The notes beneath the pieces were generated by a model, which saw only the letters and a list, made by a program, of their open reading frames with translations, made no database searches and was not told the origin of the DNA. From assembly GCA_033980235.1 (NCBI GenBank), contig CM067077.1, positions 11,570,102 through 11,634,101 of the forward strand: a stretch of DNA of 64,000 nucleotides, given 5' to 3'. The stretch comes from Diadema setosum (lineage: Eukaryota > Echinodermata > Echinoidea > Diadematoida > Diadematidae). Position 1 is the stretch's first letter; the number at the start of each line of letters is the position of its first letter. Shown here piece by piece: positions 1-11,568 of the stretch. The translations under genes were made by a program, and so were the position numbers.

Positions 1-234
1 TAGGTTCAATGAACGATAACTTTAACGTAACGTAATGTAACTTGATAAGCTCCAACATGCCAGTTGTGCCGTTCATTTATGATAAACCTGTTCTCGTTTT
101 CTTCCATAAGAGTGCCACTACATGTATTTCTACTGCTACCAGATCTTCATCAGTTATAGTCAACTCTGTGCCAAAGTCAAATTTGTTGAGACTCAAGAAA
201 AAACTTTGACTTACAATGCATTCTTATATTTCAG

Positions 235-296
235 GAGTATACCTGTATGGCAAGGATCATGGATTCATTGAGTATCGTTTGAAGGAGGAGCTATGA
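235..296 (+). CDS. possible last exon of an upstream gene (C-terminal 19 codons)
   Basis: A pyrimidine-rich acceptor ending in TTTCAG at 231-234 is followed by a frame (first full codon 237) that reads VYLYGKDHGFIEYRLKEEL and stops with TGA at 294-296. The other two frames stop sooner. An AATAAA lies near 846. I do not recognise the protein, and a 19-codon exon can occur by chance. If real, it marks the 3' end of a different gene, so gene A would have to start between here and 5625. Confidence 0.3.
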
Positions 297-1458
297 CACC
301 ACTCATCACCTCAGGCAGAGAGAGAGAGAGAGAGAGAGTAGTTGCAGCTCCCACCAAGCCCCTGACCGAGCACCATTCCAACGTAAGAGTAGAAGCCCAA
401 TGAGAAGAGACAGCTACCATCGGTGTATAGGTCTAAATACCCTTGCTCTTTTTCCTCTTTTGAGATACAGTATATGCTCCTCTGACGTTGGAACTTACAT
501 TCTTGTTGAAGAGTCAGCCTCATCAGGCTCAGCGGTAGTTTAGCATGAAGCTGTTACCAGGATGTACTGCAGCACTTCAACATAAAAAGTAGAACAGGAC
601 TCGCCGATGAAAAGAGTTTCTTAATGCTTTAAATTGTTGATTGTTGTACTAGTAACTGAAAATAGTTTTGACTTATATTGTCAAGAAAAAATCTCCTCTT
701 CATGGCCACATGTTAATCAATACATTCATCTGTGAGGTGTTCCAAGCATATCAAAGAATGTTTGGCTTGGCATTCCGCATGATACGAACCTGGCTGCGCT
801 CATGATTAAGCACCCCCTTCTCTCCAGGCAATTCTGACTTGCTTGAATAAAATCTTTTATGGTCTCATATTCAAGAGAGAAGTTAACTGTTGACAGACAC
901 TTGCATGTAATTTTTTCGATCTTATTATTATTATTATTTTTTTTTTTTTTTTTTGGGGGGGATGCTACAAATAGCAGCTAAATAGTAGAATCTTCCAATG
1001 GTCATCCATGCTCTTGGGATGAAGATCATGTCTCCATGTTGTGATTAAGATACCACATACATTTGTCACCCCTTTGATTAACATTGATGCAGCACAATAT
1101 GCATGTGCTCAAATTTATTGCATCCATCTTCTTTGGAGTAGGGGGAAAAAAATAAACAAAATTGATGGGAATCATTGATCCCTAGGGTTACGGGACCCAG
1201 AGTTATTTTGTACATTTTCACCTCTATGTAATTGATGTACTGTACTTTGAAAAACTTGAGGGTAGAAGCTCAACTGGTTCAACTTCTTTTTCCACAAAAC
1301 ATCTGCAGCCCATCATTGATAAATATATGGCATTAGAGTAGATGGAGCCAAATAGATTAGTTCACTAATGTGCCAAGTCAAACTTATGGATAATTCTTCC
1401 CTTGACCTCGTAACAAATTATTAAGATAACCTGCAACTGACAATCATATTTTGATGTG
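297..1458. other. non-coding stretch, possible 3' UTR and intergenic
   Basis: It contains an (AG)n microsatellite at about 317-338 and a T-run joined to a G-run at about 936-961. I see no exon or element ends. Confidence 0.5.
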
Positions 1459-2247
1459 GGTAATTCCATGAAGTTGGGGCAGTGTCCATGTAGCATCATG
1501 ATATTTAAAAAATACATTTCAGCATAACACAATATTAATTATGCTATACATTTTTTGTTTGTAGGCTTTACATTTGCATTGAGGCCACACATTTTCCTGG
1601 AAATTTTGTGCCATTCAGACTCGATTTTGATGAAGTTATTAAACAATATGAAACAGTGTCCTGTAGCATCGTGATATTTTAAAATTTGGTCCTAAGAGAC
1701 AAATTATGGCAATTAGCTTGACCAAAATTTGATGCAATATGCATTTACAAGATATGAATGAGATAGCTAAATATCTCAAATTTGCTGTACACAGTTTGAA
1801 TTTTAAAAGAAAATCACAAAATGTATCATGATGCTATGCGGTGTCCTTTTTTGCAACATTTGGTGGCCACCGCTTGGCATAGTGACACATTGTGTAATTT
1901 TCTTGTAAAAGTAAAACGGTGGAAAGGAGGGTTAAGATATTTAGCTGTCTGACTAATCTAGTAATTATGCATATATCAAATTTTGGTCAAGCTAATTGCA
2001 TTAATTTGTCTTGTAGGATCAGATTTTAACTATCACGATGCTACATGGACGCGTCACGATGCTACAAGACACCGTTACATATCGTTTTAATAACTTCATA
2101 AAAATTGAGTCTGAATGGCACAAAATTTCCAGGAAAATGTATAGTCTCAATACAAATGTAAAGCCTATAAACAATATATGTATATCATAATTAGTATTGA
2201 GTTATGCTAAAATGTAACACTTTGTGCCCCAACTTCACGGAATTACT
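1459..2247. mobile_element. fold-back element with GTAGCATCRTGATA motif
   Basis: The left end GTAATTCCATGAAGTTGGGG reappears inverted at the right end (2225-2246) with few mismatches, and inverted similarity continues inward (for example the segment giving GTAGGCTTTACATTTG at 1561 and its complement near 2155). A motif close to GTAGCATCRTGATA occurs in direct orientation near 1489 and 1663, and inverted near 1824, 2031 and 2054. No coding frame is present. Likely a non-autonomous DNA transposon. Confidence 0.7.
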
Positions 2248-2480
2248 CTATAGAGTGTTTGCAGTGATGTCACAATTGCCCACCATAATGAAGTCAATTG
2301 CCTAAACTGACTAGAAATCAAGCCTGCATACAAAAGCTGCAGCAATGTTTACTTCAGGGAAACCTAAGGCAAAAGAACACCTTTGTTAGAGAGGCATGCA
2401 TGAGTGAATATTGATCGCCTTTGCTATGGAAGCCACCATTATGGTGGCCAACATGACGTCACATGAAATCACTCTATAAG
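2248..2480. mobile_element. small inverted-repeat element (MITE-like)
   Basis: TATAGAGTG followed by a TGCAGTGATGTCA-like segment at the left is mirrored by TGACGTCACATGAAATCACTCTATA at the right. About 230 bp, non-coding, abutting the preceding element. Confidence 0.5.
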
Positions 2481-3551
2481 GAATTCAGTTTGCATGCATT
2501 AGTTGTTGCTACATCTGGCAAAACTCAGAAGGATTACAAGTGTTCAATATTGTACAATGATGCCTTATGTAAGTGAAGAAGATCAATGATATGATGCATG
2601 TTGTGTCAACTGTATTGATTGCAATTCTTTTTCCATAAATAGTAGACCCGGTTGAGGGGGGGGGGGGGGTACGAGCCCTCCTCCCCCTTTGACATTCCAT
2701 GCCAAATTTCATGAAGGCATGATTATTTTGGGGGGTTATTGATTGTAATCAATAACATAAATATTTTCATGCTGGACGTATCGCTGACAAATTTCATTGA
2801 AAAGGCAGTGAAAATCAAAAAGTAAAAAACAGAGAAATACATGAGTAAATAGAAAAAATAGATACTTCAGAATTTTTTGATGGCACATTTTTTTTTTCTC
2901 TTACATTTGCTATGGACACTAAAAAGAACATTTACACCAAAAAAATGTGCCTTTTTGGAACTTTACAGCAAATGGTCTGATTCATGCTCAAATTAGCATA
3001 ATTTAGCCAAGTGACTTTTTTTTTGAAAATCAATATTACCGTTTTATAAATTGTGTCACAGGCAATTTGTGTGTGGATTTTGTAATGATCGCACAGTTGA
3101 TGGCCGAGTTCTGGGGGGGGGGGGGTTCCAGGGAGGCCCCCCTCTGGCTCTATCATCTACATAAATACCCCACCTAAAGACTTAAAGTCAAGACCATGCT
3201 TCTCTGATCGAGTATGTTTAGGTATTTGTACAATGTACTTGTAGAGCATCACTGTGTTACATGACAGAGGATCCAAACTTGATTAACCATGCAGTATTGA
3301 AAATTTCTGTATTTTTGTCAATTTTTCGAAGCAATCACAATTCCTACTACATGTGTAATTGTTTTTGTATTACAATATAGATAATGGTGACTATACTTTG
3401 CAAGTCTTTTGTAGCTTATCATTGAACATGCCATATTCACTTGTAGTCGAAAATTAAACATGTTCAGGAAGGGTACTTGTAAAATTTGTCACTTTTGCAC
3501 AAACTTTATGAATTTGGCATATTTTCAGGGAAATGTGTGATGTTAATATTT
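2481..3551. other. non-coding stretch with G-runs
   Basis: Two long G-runs lie near 2658 and 3113 in locally similar GC-rich surroundings. No exon signal was seen. Confidence 0.4.
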
Positions 3552-3798
3552 CAAGAGTTTGTTCACAAAAACTGATAAGTCCATTTTTTGAGATTTTGAA
3601 GTACAGTCTCTGTCATAAAGTACAAAATAATACATTTTAAATGATATATTGGTCACTACATATAAAGGTACATTTTTGAAGTTATGATCAAAAGAAGCAA
3701 AGATTTTCTTATTATTCTCTACATTTTTCTTGACCTTAAATCACAAATATCTCCATTTGGCACATATGGACTTATCAGTTTTTGCAAACAAACTCTTC
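3552..3798. mobile_element. palindromic MITE, ACTGATAAGTCCA family, copy 1
   Basis: The left end reads AAGAGTTTGTTCACAAAAAC then TGATAAGTCC; the right end is the inverse (GGACTTATCAGTTTTTGCAA then ACAAACTCTT). The body is an imperfect palindrome of about 250 bp. A second copy is at 62686-62938. Confidence 0.75.
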
Positions 3799-4527
3799 AT
3801 TTGTAGAGCTTTGGGAATGACAGCTAGAATAGCATATTTACAGGGACTTTGTGATGATTATGGTGACAGTTGTTCTTAAATGATAAAAATATGTAAAATT
3901 ATTATTGGCCACATAATTCATGGAAAACCAGATACTCAGCACATGAAGACTGTTTGTAATGGTGTACTGCTCTGTAGTTGAAGTGTAGATATTTCAAGAG
4001 GTATATTCCTTTCTGTTTTTCAGGTGATCCAGTGGACATCACACATTTATGAAATATAGAGAATCAGCTCATAAAAAAAGCATAACATGCGTAGCATTTA
4101 GTACATTATCTTCTTATATCCCCCTCAATGCTACTTAAAGAAAGAATAAATTAATAAGAAAGAATGAAACTACAGCCATTTGGATTACTAGCTTATATTT
4201 ATTCAGTTTCATGTATTGATCCAGCTCGGGTAGAAATGACTTTCAAAACTGGAACACAAAGTTGGCAATGCACTGGGCTACCAGTGGTGGATGGTTTGCT
4301 TCAAAATACATGCATTAATATTAACAAATATCTATATTATGAACGTTACTTTTTGTTTTTGTTTGTATTAGTTTGATTGGTATTCATTATCCAGAAATGG
4401 CTCCAGACCACCTACATTATTCCCAAATCCATCACCATATTGTCACTTTTTCTTCCAGGGTTGAATAACTAGTGCACTGAGTGCTGTGATAGAGATGTGT
4501 GCTCATGTAGAGTGTAATTCCGTTTGG

Positions 4528-4937
4528 GATTGAAAAAAGAATGAAAAAGGAGTGAAAAACCTCCGGAGTAACAAAAGAAGAGGGAAATACAATAGGAGTG
4601 AATTGAGAGTGAGAAAGGAGTGAATATCCAAGCAGAAATATTTCCGTCTTTTTTCACTCCTGGAGTGAAAAAGGAGTGAATATCCAACCAGAAATATTTC
4701 TGTCTTTTTTCACTCCGGAGTGAAAAACGACTGACAAAAGAGTGAAATACGACAGGAGTGAATTTAGAGTGAGAAAGGAGTGAACATCCCACCAAAAAAA
4801 TTTCCGTCTTTTTTCACTCTCTTTTGGAGTGAAATTTCTGTTCACTCGAAATTCACTCCACTTCTAGTGATCCTTGACGTCACTACCAAGGGGATTGAAA
4901 ATCGAGTGAAAATTCACTCTTTCTTTTTTAGAGAGTA
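4528..4937. mobile_element. GAGTGAA-repeat fold-back element, diverged copy
   Basis: The stretch is dense in GAGTGAA and its complement TTCACTC and ends with GAGTGAAAATTCACTC then TTTTTTAGAGAGTA, the same right end as the elements at 12135-12420 and 61178-61469. The left end is unclear. Long minus-strand frames here come from the repeat and are not genes. Confidence 0.6.
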
Positions 4938-5019
4938 AGAGGTTTTTCATTATCTCACAAAAAAGGAAGAAACTTTAAATTAGGTCTCAACCAAAACTAT
5001 ATGTTCCCTTTAAGACACA

Positions 5020-5490
5020 CTCATGTAAACTTGTGAGGGAATGACATCATCAACTCGTTTATTTGAGTATTCATAAGGACTGCTGAAGAAATGTTTTCCG
5101 GAAAAATGTGAAATTTCAAAAACGTCATGATCTTCCTTATTTTCTGTCCGATTTTTGTCATTTATATATCATTCCGTAGGAAATATTTTTCTCCTTCTTT
5201 TAGAGTTTATTCATTTCTTGGGTGGATTTCTTCTTTAAGAGGGGATCGCTTTAACACATCCGTATTCCCTAAATCTCCGGTACATGGGGATACTTTTCGC
5301 GCGAAAAAAAAAATGTGGTCGTCAGTCCCGAGAACTGTCACAAAAGAGGTGTATTTGAATTTTCACCAGGAGCTTCTTTCTCATACAAGGCCGGAATGTT
5401 TTCATCTATTTCGGTTTGTACTCCTGAGGATTAAAAAAAGGGGGGATCATAAGATACCTTGGAACATTTTGAAAGACATTCCGAACACTG
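5020..5490. repeat. dispersed repeat segment just before gene A's first visible exon
   Basis: The part 5020-5150 resembles 29030-29130 (shared GTGAGGGAATKACATCAT and GAAATGTTTTCCG). The part 5230-5480 resembles 55220-55460 in gene B's intron 2 (shared GTATTTGAATTTTCAC and CTTTTCGCGCGA). The second match may reflect gene duplication or a dispersed repeat. Confidence 0.5.
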
Positions 5491-5624
5491 CATGTCATAA
5501 GAATCATAATTTTCAGTTTGGTGAGGTTCCCCTGCTTAAAAAAAAGATAAAAATAAACAAATAGCTGACTCTCATGATGCGGAATTATGCGTTATGCATT
5601 TCAATTTGTTTGCCTTGCCCGCAG

Positions 5625-5731
5625 GGTGCATATTCCCTCACGTAGAAATGCAACCAAGGTACAAATGAGGGGGCTGTTCCAAGGTGCAACGGTCAAGAGG
5701 AGTCGGTTCTGGCAAGGAGTGCAGGAGGATG
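5625..5731 (+). CDS. gene A exon: first half of MIB/HERC2 domain 2
   Basis: The acceptor is TTGCCCGCAG; the exon enters at phase 2 and leaves at phase 1 (GATG/GTAAGG). The frame includes MRGLFQGATVKRSRFWQG, which aligns with the KGIFAGARVVRGVDWQW type of start of the second MIB/HERC2 domain of Mind bomb. The length, 107 nt, equals the gene B exon at 59728-59834. An open frame continues past both splice sites by chance. Confidence 0.85.
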
Positions 5732-8700
5732 GTAAGGAGAATCCTAACGTTACGTATGTATGTAAAAGTAGCATTCTCTTTCGAGCAAGCCAGTCTCAAG
5801 TGTGTCTGTTTGATTTCGATTTCAATTTAGTTCAATTCAATAGTTTATTTATTTCCATCATCAAAAAGAAAAGAAAAAGTTGACATAAGCCAAAGTGATA
5901 CATTTTTTTAATTTTTCTTACACTCGTCTGATAAAGGATTTTTTTTTTCAAATACAATATAAAGTATATGCACGAATGATGTCATCAAAAAGAAACAATG
6001 CACTTTGCCATGGCAACAAAAATAGTAAATAATCACAATGCTGGAAAACAGTGTTCCACTGAAAAGCCCAAGCTTGTAAGACGTGGAACACTGGAACAAA
6101 ACAACATCAGCATTTCTATTTGTAATGCAGCAATAATATAGGTTTTCCCGGTCAGTTTCATACTTCTGTCATTCAAGTTCCTATTCCGAGCATTCGATTT
6201 CACGCATCCCACGCTCGCAGCACTGAATCAGCAATCAAATTCAAAATCCGGTCATTCGAATTCATTATCCGAGCATTCAAATTCACTCTCGGAGCATTCA
6301 AATTCACTAACGGAGCATTCAAATTCACTAACGGAGCATTCAAATTCACTAACGGAACATTCAAATTCACTATCGGAGCATTCAAATTTAAGAGAGGAGC
6401 ACGCATTTCATCAAAGACCATTCAAATTCATGTCAAGCTGGCGACGGAATCTCGTCGGTCATTCAAATTCGTGAATAGGCAACCATGTTCCAAATAACTG
6501 CATTCAATTTAAAAGAAGTCCTGAATTTAGTTACTTTGGGGCCGTGTATGCATGTGTTTCTCACTTGGCTTTGAATATATTGGGATTTATGTTGATTATT
6601 TATTTTGCAGTAGAGGTCCACCTGTTAATTGACAATTTGGAACTCGCGCTTAGCAAATAGGAATATACAGGCACATTTCCCTGGGATTGGACATGAAAAT
6701 GGAGGTCCCACGCGTAAAAGAGTCACAACTCATGCACGTAAAAGATCCCACTTCATTTATTCATCGCAAAGAGCAAAACATCTAAACTGGACCCCATATG
6801 GACGATCAGCTTTTGCAGCTGAATATGGGTTATCCAGCCATCTTCTTTGATAGAAAAAAAAAAATAGGCACTGTATAGGCCTACAGACGAGCATAATACG
6901 GAGGGTTGACGTTGAGTGACACTTTCGAGGAAAAAAAACAAACAATTTTGACTATATTGAAACTGATACATGAGCATTTTATACGTGTTGTCTGTTGTGT
7001 ATTGCTGTCTTAAGCATTGATGAATTGTCATTATATGGTTGGTGTTGGGGCGTTGTCAGCATGCAGTATCATCAAGAAATATGATTACTAGTCGTTGTGT
7101 TGTTTGGATGCACTGCTGATTGGACATTGCAATTTGAAATTCATTGAGATGAAAAACAAAGAATACATGAACAGAGAACAATGTAGAACATGTAAAGAAT
7201 CCTAATTACACTACATGCAAGCATTCATTGGTTGTGTTGGCTCTTTTTCCTTTCTTAAAAAGTCTCCTCCATTTTCCTTGTTAAATTGATTGCACGAAGT
7301 AGGAACTTGATCGTCTAAAAATGAATTTGAACGCTCCAAACAAGCTCCTTGGGACTATCACGTGACTATCGTATGAATTTGAATGCACGAGTAGGAAAGT
7401 CGGTGCTCGCATTTTGAAATTGAATGCCCAATCGTGAATTTGATTTCACGAAAACGAAGTAGAAGGCTCATAAATGAAATTGATCGCTCGGATTCTGAAT
7501 TTGAATGCCCCAATATTTTCGCGTGCGTGCGCTGCGTGAATTTGAATGCACATTAATGAATTTGAGTGACAAAAGTATGCAATTGACCGGGAAAACCTAT
7601 ATATTAATTTCAGAAAAACATGACATTATGATTATGGAATAATTACCTTATTTCTGTGACAAACTGACATAATGATAATTATATTCTATAGATCAAATGG
7701 CAGAGCGTAAAAATAAAGTCGGTAGAAAAAATGTATGATAAATAATGGCAAATGTTTATCCATGGTTCAGTAACCTAACATGGCATGTTGCATAATATGA
7801 GGTTATCAAGCAGGTTACTACCCACGACACGAGAAAGCAGTGTTAAGAACATAAGTGATCCTGCACCACAAAACGAACAAAAAGTCGCCACACATGGATT
7901 TTTAGTTAAGGTCAGATTCTGAAAGAACAGACTCTAAGCTTTAAAATGATGTATGACTCAATCCAAATGGACTCTCCTTACCTATCTAAATATTGGAAAG
8001 AAAATACACACCCTGGATAAGTGTGAACTGAGAAAAGAGGCTCTGTAGAACAAGGTCTATTCAAGCGTTTAATCTTTTATACTAGACGCGCTAGCTGTGC
8101 GATAAATGGAACAAATAACAGGATGATAACCACCAGAGTAACAACAATGAAGGGATTACCAAATTAAGCTGAAATTTTGCATGCCTTATCAACACATTCT
8201 GTTGATGATAAATGCCAACATTCAAAGCAGTAAGGTTATCTCTTCTAAAGATATTGGAGTTGAAAGTGATGAGCATGGACTGGGTTTTTAAGAAATGAAA
8301 ACAGGACTCTTTGAGAAACACCTAATCACACTATTTCACTAAAAAGTGTTCCAGAATAACTGCTAATAACCCAATTTCCTTTTCGTTTTACGACCCCAAA
8401 CTTAAGTATGATGTAGAAGAAGACTTGCTCTTTCAAAAAATATGAAAAAGTCAAGATTGGCAAGGTTGACCTATTTTACCTATTTTCCGCTCTCACACAA
8501 AATCATTGCGTGCGACTTTTTGTTCGTTTTGTGATGCACGGTCACATTTATAAGGTAGCACTGGTAAGGAGGAGTTGTATGAGATAGACAAAGGATGCAG
8601 TTGAAAGAAAGCGTGAGGGACTGTGAAACCCTGGCCCTTTTAAAGAATATTGTACTCTGCAGAGTTGGGTTGTCGAGATTTTCAAAAGTAACAAAACAAT

Positions 8701-11515
8701 GTAATAACAGTGATAGCAATGATAAAGGAAAACATTCGACTTTAATGTTGAAGAATTGACAAATTAAACCTAAGCTAATCAAACCTATATAATTAAACGT
8801 ACATGTATCGATTCAAAGGCATAGTATAATATGTATGATTGCTCTTTTGATTGAATTCCAAAGTGCTGCGAGTTTTACGGAGTAACTTACTCATTATATC
8901 TGGACCATAATAGTTTAATATCTTACAAGTTAAAACCAATTAAAGGTTATTCAGGTGTATACCAACTGTCGTAAGAACAGGTTGGATAAGAATGTTGGTA
9001 TTTACATGCTCCTTTGAAAACGAATCATTAGAGAAAAACGAGGAAGTCCATTCTGAGAAGAGGTAACCATGAAATTTGTAACTGTTTAAAGAGTATAGTA
9101 TTAATATCAAAAGCTTTAAGAACCTTAACGTTGGGGTGTATTGTGTATTGTGTATAACTGTCGTTATTCTGCATCAGAAATTATTAGAATATTGATTGCA
9201 AGATTGATTTGGGGAGAATTGTGTAAGGATAAAATTCTGGCTGTAAAAACAAGATTTACATCGCTCTTTTTGGCTAATACGTTAAAAATGTGTGGGTTCA
9301 CTGTTATTCCTTTCATTGATAAATAACACCAAGGAATTTAGTAATATTGATGCTTTAATCTCTAATGACTTTTTCAAACCAGATTTAACATTTGGGTTCT
9401 CTATCATGTTAACATTTAAATATGTGTGAACTGATTCATTTTTACTTGTATAATCCCAAGAACAACTTGATACATCTAAATCATTGTTGTTATATATATG
9501 TGTATGTATATATATACATATATATATATTCTCCTATAATGACAAGAACAGTGTCATTTTTTATCATAATGTTACAAAAGAAACTAAAGCTGGTTTAGCT
9601 TTATAATGTTATTGACATATAGTGTACAATGATAATGATTTGCATATGGATGCTTGGAGAATGTGTTACATCATTGAACTTCACATTTATCATAACTTCA
9701 TCATTGAGCATCACATATAACGAAGGCAAACTGTTGCCATAAACATATCCCTCAACAATATATTCATTTTCACAACTGCAAAATTTATTACACATAATAC
9801 ACATATCAACAGCTTAACTTAAATCCATGAATTGAATTTGCAATACAGTAACATCAACTCATTGGCTGACGATTAACAAATTTTGTCAGATGCATTTATA
9901 AATTGCATATTCTGTTGAATATTTTCCAACAATGTTCTGTATGTGTTTTTTTTTTTTTTTTTGTGACGGGGATGTACTCGCTTGCTTTGCAACGTTGATG
10001 CTATAGCTAAGTACATCAAGGGTGAAAGAGGATACCAAACAGTCTCATATCAGAAAGAAAGAGAGAGAAAAAAACCCCAAATTGCTACATAATGGGGCAC
10101 TGAAGAATACTTCGTATACGATTAAGATGACTGCAAGAGAAAGACCTGCGAAGAAACATTGTATAATATCATAACAAAATACCACAAAAAATGGTGTGAT
10201 TTCCGATCCGACCCCCCCCCCGCCCTTTCTTTCTCTCTTCAACTCAATTTGAGTTTTGATTTGGTGGGTGATCTACGAAGACTTTTGTAATCATTATGTC
10301 ATGGTTTCTTGCGATAAAAATAAATAATGTGAATATAAATACATGTATTCCTACAATCCTATATATTTGTTTGTTTGGTTTTTGAAAAACCACAGTTAGC
10401 GGATACGAAAACACCTCCGTTATCGTTAGACTGAACGTATCACCGATTATGACTATATTATGACTGCGCGTTGGATTCTGTTCTGATGCTTTAGGTATCA
10501 GTTAGTTTTTTAGTTTGCTTCTGTCGTTATTTTTTTTTCGGGAACGAGGCAATTTCAGACCGCATAACGTCATGTATATCAACACATGCATATCAACAGC
10601 TGGTTTCTATTTATTGATATTCTGCCCATTCGTCTGATTCTACGATGTTGGGTATTATAGGTCTAGGAGATATCGTCTGTGTCCATGGTTCTGGCGACGA
10701 AAGGATGGCTGAGGTTAGATGGAGGCAAAACAAGGGGACGTTCAAGTGCCAAATTGGCGGGAAAAGCATCCCAGAGTTGATTTGCACCGCGGATGGAGAC
10801 AACCGCCATTACTACAAGGACCACCTGCCGGTCTTCGGTATTACATCACTGATTGTCTTCATGCTAATGTGATATAATCATCTCAAATGCAGATGTTGAA
10901 GTTATTACAAAACATAACCATAATAACACATTCTCAGTGTATATTTTGTCTCTTCATATCTTTGTGCAATGTGTACTAAAAATTGTTGCAAAAGAAATAA
11001 TTCCACAGTGCAACACAGCACATGACAAATATAAGAAAACCAACATTCAGCGTTTGCAGCCAAAAACTGGCAAAAAAACATATTTAGGCCAGAAATAGGT
11101 TTCAAATGTCGACATAAACAAACTATAACGAGAAACAGCTTTCAAATGTTGACATACATCTGTAAACAATTAATGACGAAATAAAGCATATAGGCCTACA
11201 CCCGTGAACTGTACAAAACACGAGCACAACTATGGTTAGCTAACTCAAAACAAAACGAGTGATACATAAGGTCCACAGAGTATAGAAGGTATACGTCCAC
11301 AAGAAAAAAAAAATGATTTTTTTTTTTCTGGAAATGTCCGATATCTTTTTCCGTATATCATAATATGACGTATATATCATATTGATCCTTTTGAAAGAAA
11401 TATTCCTAACGATAATGGTAACAATATGATTAATCAGCATATTCTAAAATATACCAGCCATTCAAAGAAGAAAAAAAAATACCTTGTTAGCTTCTCAGAC
11501 GTCAGAACTGAGACC

Positions 11516-11568
<53 letters not shown>

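Noticed and set aside
4469..4845. Minus-strand frames rich in HSFF/SLF
   Set aside because: They are readings of GAGTGAA/TTCACTC repeats in a fold-back element.
5127..5564. 145-codon frame upstream of gene A as its missing N-terminal exon
   Set aside because: It shows no MIB/HERC2 or ZZ residues and overlaps text repeated at 29.0 and 55.3 kb.
6200..6421. Minus-strand frame with repeated LNAPLVN units, looking like a repeat protein
   Set aside because: It is the translation of a 21-bp tandem DNA repeat inside a transposon with inverted ends; no start context or homology.
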